DNA of 64,000 nt from NCBI GenBank assembly GCA_022827095.1, contig JAJDTP010000016.1, positions 1 to 64,000 of the forward strand, given 5' to 3'. The notes beneath the pieces are model-generated. The model was not told the origin of the DNA, made no database searches, and saw only the letters and a list, made by a program, of their open reading frames with translations. The position numbers and the translations under genes were made by a program. Below are positions 16,286-25,600 of the stretch, piece by piece. Positions within the stretch are counted from its first letter, which is position 1. Every line of letters begins with the position of its first letter. This stretch comes from Dehalococcoidia bacterium. Its GTDB lineage: Bacteria > Chloroflexota > Dehalococcoidia > Lucifugimonadales > UBA3495.

Positions 16286-18754
16286 GTGGCTGGACCATGC
16301 ACAGGCCTGACCGTCCTGGACTTCTCGCTGGGGATGCCAGGAGCCCTCTGCACCCTGGTGTTGGCTGACTACGGGGCTGAGGTGATCAAAGTCGAGCCTC
16401 CCGGCGGCGACCCGTTCCGCTATCAGCCGGCCTGGATTTCGTGGAACCGCGGCAAGAAGGGCGTCGTGCTCGATCTCAGTACCGAGGAGGGCCGCGAGCA
16501 GGCCGTCCGGTTGGTCGCCGAGGCCGATGTCCTCGTCGAGTCGTTCCGTCCTGGAGACATGGCGGACTGGGGCCTGGATTATGATGCGCTGTCCCAGCGC
16601 CATCCTGGGCTGGTGTACTGCTCCATCACCGGCTTCGGACAAAAGGGCCCCCTCCGCCGGGTGAAAGGATACGAGGGGGTCGTCGCGGCCAAGGCCGGCC
16701 GCATGCTCAATCTTGAGGGCCAGCCCAACCGCGACGGCCCGGTTTACTCGGCGGTACATACCGGCAGTTGGCACGCCAGCCAGGCGGCGGTGCGCGGCAT
16801 CCTGGGCGCCCTGCGCGTGCGGGACCTGTCCGGGCGCGGGCAGTGGGTCCAGACCAGCATCGTCCAGGCCCTGGCCTCGCCCCACGACAACAACGTCGGC
16901 GACGGTGGGCTGGTGAACATGCAGCTCCGGCGGCTGGACCCGGAGCGGTTTCCCGCCAGACCCCGCGGCCGCGGCCTCTCGTCCATCGGATACGTTCCCG
17001 TCCGCACCAGCGAGGGCGCATGGCTCCAGCACGCCAACCAGCGAGTGCCGCACATCCAGGGGCATCTCCGGGCCATTGGCCTGGGCGACCTGCTTGAAGA
17101 CGAACGCTTCGCCCGGGTTCCCGCCCTCAATTTTGAGAACCAGGAACTCCTGCGTCGGGAGATACTGGAGAAGCAGGCTGAGAAGACCGCCGACGAATGG
17201 ATGGAGATTTATCTCGAGGACGGCAACATCGCCGCCGAGCCCTATCGCACCAGCGTCCAGGCGATGGATCACCCCGCCGTGGTCGCCAACGGCACGGTGG
17301 TCACCATCGATGATCCCCGCGTGGGCCCCATGCGAACTCTGGCCCCGCTGGTCGACCTGAAAGAGACTCCCGGCGAACCCAGCGGGCCCGCCCCCGACGT
17401 GGGTCAGCACAACGCCGCAGTGCTGGAACGCCTCGGGAACTCCGCGTCCGGCGCGGACGCTTCGTCCGGCGCAAACGGCGCCGCCGCTCCTGACCACCCG
17501 CTGGCGGGGATCACCGTCCTCGATCTGGCGACCATCCAGGCCGGACCTTACGGCGCGGCGCTCCTGGCTGATCTGGGCGCAAGGGTCATCAAGGTCGACG
17601 CCACCGACCGTCGGTTGGACGAGGGCCGGCGTTCCACCTCGGTGGCAATCGCCGACGCCCGCACCTACGCCGGCAAGGAAGGCATCCAGATCGACCTTCA
17701 AACCCCCGAGGGCAAGGAGATCATCCACAAGCTCATTGCCCAGGCCGACGTCCTATCGCACAACTTCCGCCTCGGCGTTCCCGAGCGTCTCACTATCGAC
17801 TGGGAAACCTGCCGGAAGATCAACCCCCGCCTGATCCACGTGTGGATGGCTTCCTACGGTGAGCACGGGCCCCACGCGCGCCGGCCGGGGGCCCACCCTA
17901 TCCCGGGGGCAATCATGGGCGGAGCCATGCGGCAGATGGGCCGGGGCATGCCCCCACCACCGGAACAGGTCATGGATGTTGAGGAGACGGTTGAGGCCAC
18001 TCGCTGGCTCATGAAATCCAACTGGGGCCCGGACCAGAACACCTCGCCGGCGGTGGCCACGGCGGTGCTGCTGGCCCTGCGGGCGCGAGAAACCACCGGC
18101 ATGGGCCAGCCCGTCGAACTCACCATGCTCAACGCCAACGCCTGGACCAACGCCGACGAGTATTACGACCACAAAAACCGTCCTCCCATCGCCATGCCCG
18201 ACGAGGATATCCACGGGCTTCATGCCCTCTACCGTCTCTACCGATGCCGGGAAGGCTGGGTTTTCCTGGGCTGCCTGTTCCAGGACGAATGGGAGGCTTT
18301 CTGCCGGGCCGTGGATCGAGAGGAGCTCCTCGCGGATGGCCGCTTCTCCACCGGGGAGGCGCGCCAAGCCAACGACGATACCCTGGTTGCCGAGATTTCG
18401 GCGATCTTCGCCCGGCGCGCCGCCGCCGAGTGGGAGGAGCTACTGACCGCTGCGGACGTTGGCTGCGTCCAGGCTGACGAAGCCGTGGAGGGAGATTTTT
18501 ACGCCGACCATCCCCACGCCCGGGCGAATGATCTCAGCGTCGAGGTCGAGCACCCGCACGTCGGCAAGTATCGCCGCTACGGCGGGTTGGTCGAGTTTTC
18601 CCTCACCCCCGGTGTCTACCGGACCTCCATTCAGGTCGGGCAGCACACCAGGCCCCTGCTGCGGGAACTCGGGTATGACGACCCGGAGATCGAAGACCTC
18701 GGCGCACGCGGCGTAGTCCAGTGGGCGGACACTTCCGTGGGCGGGGAACCGTAG
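16286..18754 (+). CDS. Tandem CaiB/BaiF CoA-transferase fusion
   Basis: An 822-residue protein made of two class III CoA-transferase domains (about 1-385 and 405-810), joined by an Ala/Gly/Ser linker. Domain 1 begins AGPCTGLTVLDFSLGMPGAL and contains LADYGAEVIKVEPPGGDPF; domain 2 begins LAGITVLDLATIQAGPYGAA and contains LADLGARVIKVDAT. At the nucleophilic Asp position of the family (SMQDAV in formyl-CoA transferase) domain 1 has SIVQAL and domain 2 has TMLNAN, so both lack it. Start is GTG with GGGAGGTG upstream. Class III enzymes interlock as dimers, so a fused pair could form a pseudo-dimer; function is unproven. Confidence 0.92.
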   Translation: MAGPCTGLTVLDFSLGMPGALCTLVLADYGAEVIKVEPPGGDPFRYQPAWISWNRGKKGVVLDLSTEEGREQAVRLVAEADVLVESFRPGDMADWGLDYDALSQRHPGLVYCSITGFGQKGPLRRVKGYEGVVAAKAGRMLNLEGQPNRDGPVYSAVHTGSWHASQAAVRGILGALRVRDLSGRGQWVQTSIVQALASPHDNNVGDGGLVNMQLRRLDPERFPARPRGRGLSSIGYVPVRTSEGAWLQHANQRVPHIQGHLRAIGLGDLLEDERFARVPALNFENQELLRREILEKQAEKTADEWMEIYLEDGNIAAEPYRTSVQAMDHPAVVANGTVVTIDDPRVGPMRTLAPLVDLKETPGEPSGPAPDVGQHNAAVLERLGNSASGADASSGANGAAAPDHPLAGITVLDLATIQAGPYGAALLADLGARVIKVDATDRRLDEGRRSTSVAIADARTYAGKEGIQIDLQTPEGKEIIHKLIAQADVLSHNFRLGVPERLTIDWETCRKINPRLIHVWMASYGEHGPHARRPGAHPIPGAIMGGAMRQMGRGMPPPPEQVMDVEETVEATRWLMKSNWGPDQNTSPAVATAVLLALRARETTGMGQPVELTMLNANAWTNADEYYDHKNRPPIAMPDEDIHGLHALYRLYRCREGWVFLGCLFQDEWEAFCRAVDREELLADGRFSTGEARQANDDTLVAEISAIFARRAAAEWEELLTAADVGCVQADEAVEGDFYADHPHARANDLSVEVEHPHVGKYRRYGGLVEFSLTPGVYRTSIQVGQHTRPLLRELGYDDPEIEDLGARGVVQWADTSVGGEP

Positions 18755-18774
18755 GAAATAGCGCAAAGGAAGGC

Positions 18775-18929
18775 AACTGTTCAAAGTTGGAGAAGTGTCA
18801 TTGCGAGCGCAGCGCGGCAATCTCGTTGGCGCAGGAGAGACCTTCAGTGCAGGCGTTGCTGCTACAGCGACGAGATTGCCACGGCGCAAGCGCCTCGCAA
18901 TGACAACCCCGGGGTGCTGAACACTTACG
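18775..18929. repeat. Family A inverted-repeat element, copy 3
   Basis: Outer ends AACTGTTCA and TGAACACTTACG, inner ends GTGTCATTGCGAGCG and CGCTCGCAATGACAA-like arms. The left arm runs CATTGCGAGCGCAGCGCGG and the right arm reads GCGCAAGCGCCTCGCAATG. The right end overlaps the 5' flank of the HAD gene. Confidence 0.8.
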
Positions 18930-18943
18930 AAGGAAGGCAATAC

Positions 18944-19303
18944 TTGGCAGTACTGGTAAGTTTCGACATCGATGGAACGCTGGAAGCCGGGGACCCGCCC
19001 GGGCCGGTAACCATGAGCATGGTCCGCAAGGCCCAGGCCCACGGATGCATCATCGGCAGTTCATCGGACCGCCCGCTGCCGGTCCAGCAGTCCATCTGGG
19101 ATCGGCACCGTATCGAGGTGAGTTTTATCTCGCACAAGCAGGACCTTCCCGACGTCAAGTCGCGCTTTCCGGCCGATGAGTACTACCATATCGGCGATAC
19201 CGAGATGGATCAGCAAATGGCGCGAGAAGCGGGCTTCCATTTCATCTGGATGGATGCCGGCCATACCGAACCGTGGATCAACAACGGGACCGGCCAGGGT
19301 TAG
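18944..19303 (+). CDS. HAD-like hydrolase
   Basis: About 119 aa of HAD-superfamily fold. Motif I is FDIDGTL (nucleophile Asp8, acid Asp10), motif II is the Ser in GSSSDR, and the later acidic motif is GDTEMDQQMA. No cap domain is present, so it is a small phosphatase of the C0 type. The TTG at 18944, preceded by GGAAGG, is preferred over an upstream GTG at 18914 that lies in the family A element. Length is short for a phosphoglycolate phosphatase. The substrate is unknown. Confidence 0.72.
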   Translation: MAVLVSFDIDGTLEAGDPPGPVTMSMVRKAQAHGCIIGSSSDRPLPVQQSIWDRHRIEVSFISHKQDLPDVKSRFPADEYYHIGDTEMDQQMAREAGFHFIWMDAGHTEPWINNGTGQG

Positions 19304-19421
19304 GCGCACGATATCGACTCGCAAATATCTATGGTCAAATGGGTCGCTTTGCATATAATCCGCGCAGACGATGCCGCCAACGGCAATGCGCGGGGCGCGC
19401 GACCCGCAGGAGGGGAGAACC

Positions 19422-19850
19422 ATGTCGACGATTCCAGGGCTGGAGAGACCCGGTCCGGTGCCCAATGATCTGACCGGGCCCTTCTGGGATGCCTGCAACG
19501 AGCGGCGTCTGGTCTTGCAGAATTGCACCGTCTGCCAGCGGATGCACTATCCGCCGACCCAGAGGTGCGACCAGTGCGGCTCGGCCGACAACTTCGAGTG
19601 GAAAGAGGTTGAAGGCAAAGGTCACATCGACGTTTACATGGTGATCCGCGACTCCCGCATCCGCGGCTTCCGGTCGGCGCAGCCCATCAACTTCGCGGTG
19701 ATCACCCTGGACGAGGACCCGGGCATCAACTTCCTGTCCAATCTGCCGGGCACGCCGCCGGGCGAGGTGCCCGTTGGCGCTCCGGTGGAGTTGATATTCG
19801 AGGAAACGAGTACCGGCCAGTTGGTCCACGAGTGGCGGGTGGTCACCTAG
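19422..19850 (+). CDS. Zn-ribbon OB-fold protein (DUF35)
   Basis: A 142-residue protein of the DUF35/ACAC family. A rubredoxin-like zinc ribbon is formed by CTVC and CDQC (about residues 35-57), followed by an OB-fold ending in LVHEWRVVT. Such proteins work with thiolase-fold enzymes: in cholesterol side-chain degradation the DUF35 partner with Ltp2 forms a retro-aldolase. Here it lies 58 bp before a thiolase-fold gene, matching that pairing. The ATG at 19422 has AGGAGGGGAG upstream; the frame extends 17 codons further without a site. Confidence 0.9.
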   Translation: MSTIPGLERPGPVPNDLTGPFWDACNERRLVLQNCTVCQRMHYPPTQRCDQCGSADNFEWKEVEGKGHIDVYMVIRDSRIRGFRSAQPINFAVITLDEDPGINFLSNLPGTPPGEVPVGAPVELIFEETSTGQLVHEWRVVT

Positions 19851-19908
19851 ACCGGTCGGGTCTCGACGGAATACCGATACCAGTGCGCAAGGCGCAAGGG
19901 GGGCTGAT

Positions 19909-21204
19909 ATGGTTAGCGACAGGAGTTGGATGCGACTTCAGGAAGGGACGGGGCTCTGGGAGCACCGCGGCAAAGTTGCCGTGGTCGGTTGGGGACAGTC
20001 CCACATCGACCGGCGCTGGGACGGCGTGACGCTGGACCGGAGCTGCGGCGGCCTGACCAAAGAGGCCTGCCTGAAGGCAATCGCCGATGCCGGTCTGTCT
20101 CTGGATGACATCGACGGTCTGATCACCAGCCCGGAGACCCGAGCCGAGCAGACCTGGGCGCCGCGCCCGTACTTTGATCCGCCCTACGACACCGAGGACG
20201 GCCTGACCTACGCGTCGGCGGAATGGATCGAGCGGGAGTTGGGGCTTAAGAACATACAGTATCGGGTGTCCGATGCGCCCTACATCGGCCCGATGATGGG
20301 CCAGGCTGCCCAGGCGGTGGGCGACGGCCGGTGCGAGACCGCCCTGGTTTGGTACCCGATGGTCAACCTCGCCGGCCGGTACGGGCACAACAATCCCGCG
20401 AACAACAGCGAGGAGGCGCCCGGGCCCAGCGCGTTCACCCTGCCGTGGGGTTACCAGAGCGGCGCCATGTTCAACAACCTGGTGATCTTCCAGCAGTACT
20501 GCAAGAAGTACGGTACATCCCACGACGGGCTGGCCGATCTCTGCCTGAACCTGCGCCGCAACGGCCTGATGACTCCCTGGAGCTACTACGCGCTGCACGA
20601 GCCCTACCAGCTCACCCGAGAGGACTACCTGAACGGCCGCGTGATCGAGGAACCGCTGGTGATCTACGACTGCGACCGGCCGGTCAACACCTGCGCCGCC
20701 TTCATCTTCACCACCGCCGAACGCGCCAAGGACCTGAGGCAGAAGCCCATTTACGTCCTGAACCACGCCCAGACCGGCGGCCGGGGCCGGAGCACCATGT
20801 CGACTCTGGAGGAGCACCAGGAGGCGGTGGCCAGCCTGGCCCGGAGGATGTGGGAGGGTTCGGGTCTCGGACCCGATGACGTCGACGTCTTCAACCCCTA
20901 CGACGGCTACCTCACGTTCACGCAACAGTTCCTGGAGGGATTCCAGTGGCACGGCGTCAAGTTGGGCGAGGCGCACGACTTCTACGCCGACGACATAAGG
21001 GTCGAGGGTCCGCACCCCTTCATGTCCAGCGGCGGTAACAACGGAACTGGCCGGACTCGCGCCTGTCTCTTCTCGGACAGTCTCGAGCAACTCCGCGGGA
21101 CGGCGGGCCCACGGCAGGTGACGGTGCGAGCCGAGACCGCCCTGGCCGGTTGCAACACGCCCGACAGCAACGGCTTCATCATGTTCAGCAAGTCGCCGGA
21201 CTAG
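19909..21204 (+). CDS. Thiolase-fold lipid-transfer/aldolase-like protein
   Basis: A 431-residue thiolase superfamily protein. The N-terminal VAVVGWGQSHI start is typical, as is DIDGLITSPETR. The usual thiolase nucleophilic Cys region is replaced by DAPYIGPMMGQAAQ, and the C-terminal end of the fold carries FNPYDGYLTFTQQ and SSGGNNGTGRTRA, without the canonical GGHPxGATG. This pattern fits non-thiolase members such as Ltp2-type aldolases, whose catalysis relies on tyrosines. It lies directly after a DUF35 zinc-ribbon gene. Likely role: cleavage of a beta-hydroxyacyl-CoA in side-chain degradation; this is inference. Confidence 0.85.
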   Translation: MVSDRSWMRLQEGTGLWEHRGKVAVVGWGQSHIDRRWDGVTLDRSCGGLTKEACLKAIADAGLSLDDIDGLITSPETRAEQTWAPRPYFDPPYDTEDGLTYASAEWIERELGLKNIQYRVSDAPYIGPMMGQAAQAVGDGRCETALVWYPMVNLAGRYGHNNPANNSEEAPGPSAFTLPWGYQSGAMFNNLVIFQQYCKKYGTSHDGLADLCLNLRRNGLMTPWSYYALHEPYQLTREDYLNGRVIEEPLVIYDCDRPVNTCAAFIFTTAERAKDLRQKPIYVLNHAQTGGRGRSTMSTLEEHQEAVASLARRMWEGSGLGPDDVDVFNPYDGYLTFTQQFLEGFQWHGVKLGEAHDFYADDIRVEGPHPFMSSGGNNGTGRTRACLFSDSLEQLRGTAGPRQVTVRAETALAGCNTPDSNGFIMFSKSPD

Positions 21205-21231
21205 AACTCGTCCGAGCGTAGCAAATTCATC

Positions 21232-21276
21232 GCCCGGCGGCTTGTATCTGAACTACGACAAATCGCCGGGCTTTTT
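21232..21276 (+). terminator. Hairpin terminator after thiolase-fold gene
   Basis: GCCCGGCG and CGCCGGGC arms separated by 24 bases, followed by TTTTT. It could serve the plus-strand operon 19422-21204, although the loop is long. Confidence 0.5.
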
Positions 21277-21345
21277 CATGCCTGCTCGCCAATGGGCGGA
21301 CAGTGAACGATGCCCCACGCGCAAGCGGGTCGTTTGATCTGCGGC

Positions 21346-22521
21346 TCAGCTGTGCGCGCCACGAAACCCCGTTAGCTCAACACCGGGCTCAACCCCCTTG
21401 GCCTGCGCCAGCACTTTGAAGTCGCCGTATTCGTCCGGGTCCACCAGCGTCATCATTGCGATGCGGCTCAGTTCGGCGCGGGCGGCGGACAGGCCCGGCG
21501 TCTCCATGCCGTCCAGAAACTCGTTGAAGCCAATGTTCGCCAGGAACCGGCGCTGCAGGGAGTAGCCCACGGTTTCCAGTCCGTCCCGCTCACCCAGCCG
21601 CATGAGCGACGTGAAATCCACCTGGCAGGTGATGTCCTGCTGCCCGATATCCTGGTATGGGTCGTCGCTGATGGCGTGTCGGTTGAAACACACCAGCGTA
21701 CCCCGCGCGTTCTGAGGCGAATACAGATCGGCAGCCAGTTCGCCGTAGTCAATGGTGAGAACAAACCCGCGTTCCAGGGCTTCGCAGACCTGGTCGATCC
21801 AGTCCTCCATCGCCAGGTTCACCTCGCCCCGATATCCTTCCGGCAGTGACAGGCCCAGGCCGCCCAGCCGGGCTTCAAGGCGTGGCGTTGATGGTTCATC
21901 CAGGACTTCGACGAATTTTGCCCCAGCCGTGGTGACGAAGATCTCTTTGACTTGCCCGTTCTCGATGGCGAACCGGTGCACCGGAAAGTTGTCGATCAGC
22001 TCGTTGCAGAGGATGCAACCCAAAATGTTTCGGAACGCCCCAACTCCTTCAGCCCTGACGCGCCGGATTGCCGGCGCCGGGTCGTGACCGCTCGGAGATA
22101 CCGGATCCGCCGGCCCGTCTGGCCAATCGAAGGCATGGTTGGTCGATTGAACCAATCCGGGCTCGTAGTCCGCCGCCACGTAGCGGATCGACTTGGAGAA
22201 CCGGGGCGTCGTGCGCCGGCACGCGTCCATGATGGATCTGGCCAGCGATCCGTCACCGGAACCGACCTCGATCACGTAGAAAACCGCCGGCTCGCCCAGG
22301 ATCTGCCACATCTGCTCCAGTTGCCGCACGATCAGGGCGCCGAAAAGCGGGTGGGTCGTGGCGGAAGTCCCGAAATGTGCGCTGATCCGGTCGCCCCGCG
22401 CTGAGTATAACCCTCCTCGCGGCGAGTACAGGCAGGTTTCCATGAACCGGGCGAATGTGATCCGCCCGTCCCTGCGGATCAGGTCCCTGATCTGCTGCTC
22501 AACCGCTGATTCCAACGTCAT
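21346..22521 (-). CDS. SAM-dependent methyltransferase, MidA/NDUFAF7 family (paralogue 2)
   Basis: 391 aa. Matches paralogue 1 at 12736 in order and motifs: GRITFARFMETCLYSPRGGLY, then THPLFGALIVRQL, VIEVGSGDGSLARSI (SAM loop), CNELIDNFPVHRF and FVLTIDYGELAADLY. Length is closer to the family norm than paralogue 1. The start at 22521 (MTLESAVEQQIRDLI) is well placed with respect to the first helix. It is divergently oriented with respect to the giant BNR protein. Function by family: possible protein-arginine methylation of a complex I subunit, unproven in bacteria of this type. Confidence 0.9.
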   Translation of the reverse strand: MTLESAVEQQIRDLIRRDGRITFARFMETCLYSPRGGLYSARGDRISAHFGTSATTHPLFGALIVRQLEQMWQILGEPAVFYVIEVGSGDGSLARSIMDACRRTTPRFSKSIRYVAADYEPGLVQSTNHAFDWPDGPADPVSPSGHDPAPAIRRVRAEGVGAFRNILGCILCNELIDNFPVHRFAIENGQVKEIFVTTAGAKFVEVLDEPSTPRLEARLGGLGLSLPEGYRGEVNLAMEDWIDQVCEALERGFVLTIDYGELAADLYSPQNARGTLVCFNRHAISDDPYQDIGQQDITCQVDFTSLMRLGERDGLETVGYSLQRRFLANIGFNEFLDGMETPGLSAARAELSRIAMMTLVDPDEYGDFKVLAQAKGVEPGVELTGFRGAHS

Positions 22522-22679
22522 CTCCCCGAACGGCTAACTTTCCTGGACCTTTTGGCACAAGTGTCCCCTCGACACGCCTCGGTGCGCAAGGGGATAATCG
22601 CCCCTTGGCGGGCATCCGTCGGGACGATGAAGCAACAGGACCAGCCAGGGGGTGCAGACCCTGAGCGGGAGGTGCGACG

Positions 22680-25600
22680 ATGACGACCAGCGAAACGCGG
22701 CAGGCCCAGGCCCAGGCCCCCTACGTCCCCCAGGAGCTACTCGGCGCCGTACGCTGGCGCTGCATCGGCCCGCCCCGGGGCGGCCGGGTGGTGGCGGTGG
22801 CCGGCGATCCGGTCAACCCCATGGTCTTCTACTTCGGCGCGTGCGCCGGCGGGGTGTGGAAGACCACCGACGGCGGCACCTACTGGGACAACGTGTCCGA
22901 CGGTTTCTTCAACACCGCAGCGGTGGGCGCCATCGCCGTCGCGCCCTCCGACCCCAACGTGATCTACGCCGGCATGGGCGAGGCGTGCATCCGCGGCGAC
23001 GTGACCTACGGCGACGGGGTGTACCGGTCCACGGACGGCGGGCAGACCTGGACCAACGTTGGCTTGTCCGACACCCGGCACATCGGCCGGGTGCGGGTGC
23101 ATCCCACCAACCCCGACCTGGTGTACGTGGCGGCGCTGGGACACGCCTACGGCCCCAACGACGAGCGGGGCGTGTTTCGTTCCAAGGACGGTGGGAATAC
23201 CTGGGAGAACGTGCTGTTCCGCAGCGAGGACGCCGGCGCAATCGATCTGTCAATGGACCCCAACAACCCGCGCATCCTCTACACCTCCATCTGGGAGACC
23301 CGGCGGACGCCCTGGAGCCTCATCAGTGGCGGGCCGGGGAGCGGCATCTTCAAGTCCGTTGACGGGGGCGACACCTGGACGGAGATCACCGATAACCCCG
23401 GCCTGCCCGGCGGCCTCAAGGGACGCATCGGCGTCGCCGTTTCCCCCGCCAAATCGGGCCGGGTCTGGGCCACCATCGAGGCCGAAGACTGCGGAGTGTA
23501 CCGTTCCGACGACGGGGGCGACACCTGGGAACTGGTCAGCGACGAACGCGACTTGCAGGGCCGTCCCTGGTACTACCAGCACATCTTCGCCGACCCCCAG
23601 GACGCGGACACCGTATGGATCCTCAACTACCAGTGCTGGAAGTCCGTGGACGGCGGGCGCAACTTCAGCCGCGTCACCACGCCCCACGGCGACGATCACG
23701 ACCTCTGGATCGACCCCAACAACCCCCTGCGGATGATCGAGGGCAACGATGGGGGCGCGTGTGTCAGCTTCAACGGCGGCGAGACCTGGTCCAGCATCTA
23801 TAACCAGCTCACCGCACAGTTCTACCACCTGACCACGGACAACCGCTTTCCTCATCGGGTGTACGGAACCCAGCAGGACAACACCGCCATCAGCGTGCCG
23901 TCCCGCACCCACAAGGGCGCCATCCCCTGGGGCGACTGCTATGTTGTAGGCAACTCCGAAAGCGGCTACATCGCCCTGCATCCGTATGATCCCGACACGG
24001 TGATCTCCGGCGCCATCGGAAGTTCCGCCGGCGGCGGCGGAAACATGTTGCACTACGACCACGCCACCGGACAGGTGCGGATCATCACGGTATGGCCGGA
24101 GCTCTACACCGGCTGGGGCGCAAAGGACATGCGGTACCGCTTCCAGTGGACCTACCCCATCATGTTCTCGCCCCACGACCCGCAGACCCTGTACGTGGCC
24201 GGCAACGTGGCGTTCCGCAGCACGGATCTGGGCAGCAGCTGGGAAGCCATCAGCCCGGACCTGACCCGTCATGACCCTTCCACACTGGAACCCTCCGGCG
24301 GCCCCATCACCAAGGACACCTCCGGCGCCGAGGTCTACGCGACCATCTTCGCTTTTGTGGAATCTCCCCACCAGCAGGGTGTCTTCTGGGCTGGCTCCGA
24401 TGACGGGCTGGTGCATATTTCCCGCGACGGCGGCGTTACGTGGGACGCGATCACGCCGGATGGCATGCTGGAGTGGACGCTCATCTGCATGATCGAGGTT
24501 TCTCCTCACGACCCGGCCACGGCTTACATTGCGGCCACCCGCTACAAGCTCGACGACACCCGCCCGATGCTCTACCGGACCACCGATTACGGCCAGACCT
24601 GGACATCGATAACCGCCGGCCTGCCCGAGGATGACTACACCCGCGTGGTGCGGGAAGACCCCACCCGCCCGGGCCTGCTCTACGCCGGCACCGAGACGGG
24701 AGCTTACGTGTCATTCAACCAGGGGGATTCCTGGCAGCCCTTGCGGGCCAACCTGCCCGTGGTTCCGGTGTACGACCTGACGATCAAGGACGACAACCTG
24801 ATCGCCGCCACCCACGGGCGCTCCTTCTGGATCCTGGACGACCTGACCCAATTGCGCCAACTCGCGCCAGCCCTGGCCGACCAGCCTATCGTCCTGTTGC
24901 AACCCCGTGACACCTACCGGGTCCGGTCGCCCTTCCGAGACCGGAAGCCGAGCCCCGGCAAGATGTACCGCGCCGGCCTGGGCGCCGACGTGACCTATAG
25001 CGAGTCGCTGGGGCCGGCGGGCCAGACCGTTCGCAAGATGTGGGACGCCGGGGAAAACCCGCCCGACGGCGCGATGATCCACTACTGCCTGCAGGAAGCG
25101 CCCGACGAGCTGACCATCACCATCCTCGACGAGGCCGGGGAGGTCATCCAGAGCTTCTCCAGCAAACCACCGGAAGCCGGCGCGGATACCGCGGAACCTC
25201 GGCCGCCGGCCCAGCCCGGCATGAACCGCTTCGTGTGGAACCTGCGCTACCCGGACGCCCGCAAGGTGCCCGAGGACAAGACCACCGAGGACGCGGTTAT
25301 CGGCCCCTTGGCGTCGCCCGGCGAGTACCAGGTGTCGTTGCGGGTCGGCGACGATGTCCAGAACCAGACCTTCCGCATAGTCAAGGACCCCCGCGTGGGG
25401 GCCACTCAGGAAGATTTCGACGCCCAGTTCAAGTTCCTGATCGAGATCCGCGACAAGGTGTCGGAGACCCACGACGGCATCAACCAACTGCGCCGGGTCC
25501 GCCAGCAGGTGGACCAGTGGGTCAATCGCGCCGAGGGGCATCCCTCAGCGGAAGCGGTGGGAGATGCGGCCGCGTCGGTGAAGGAGAAATTGGGTCAGAT

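Noticed and set aside
16169-17728. Long minus-strand open frame (519 codons) in the CoA-transferase fusion gene
   Set aside because: Shadow of a gene with clear CaiB motifs; composition is typical of an antisense frame.
19843-21090. Long minus-strand frame (415 codons) opposite the thiolase-fold gene
   Set aside because: Antisense shadow; the plus-strand frame has family motifs and a DUF35 partner.
23250-24509. Long minus-strand frame (419 codons) inside the BNR gene
   Set aside because: Antisense shadow of Asp-box repeats; rich in Val, Gly, and Arg without any motif.
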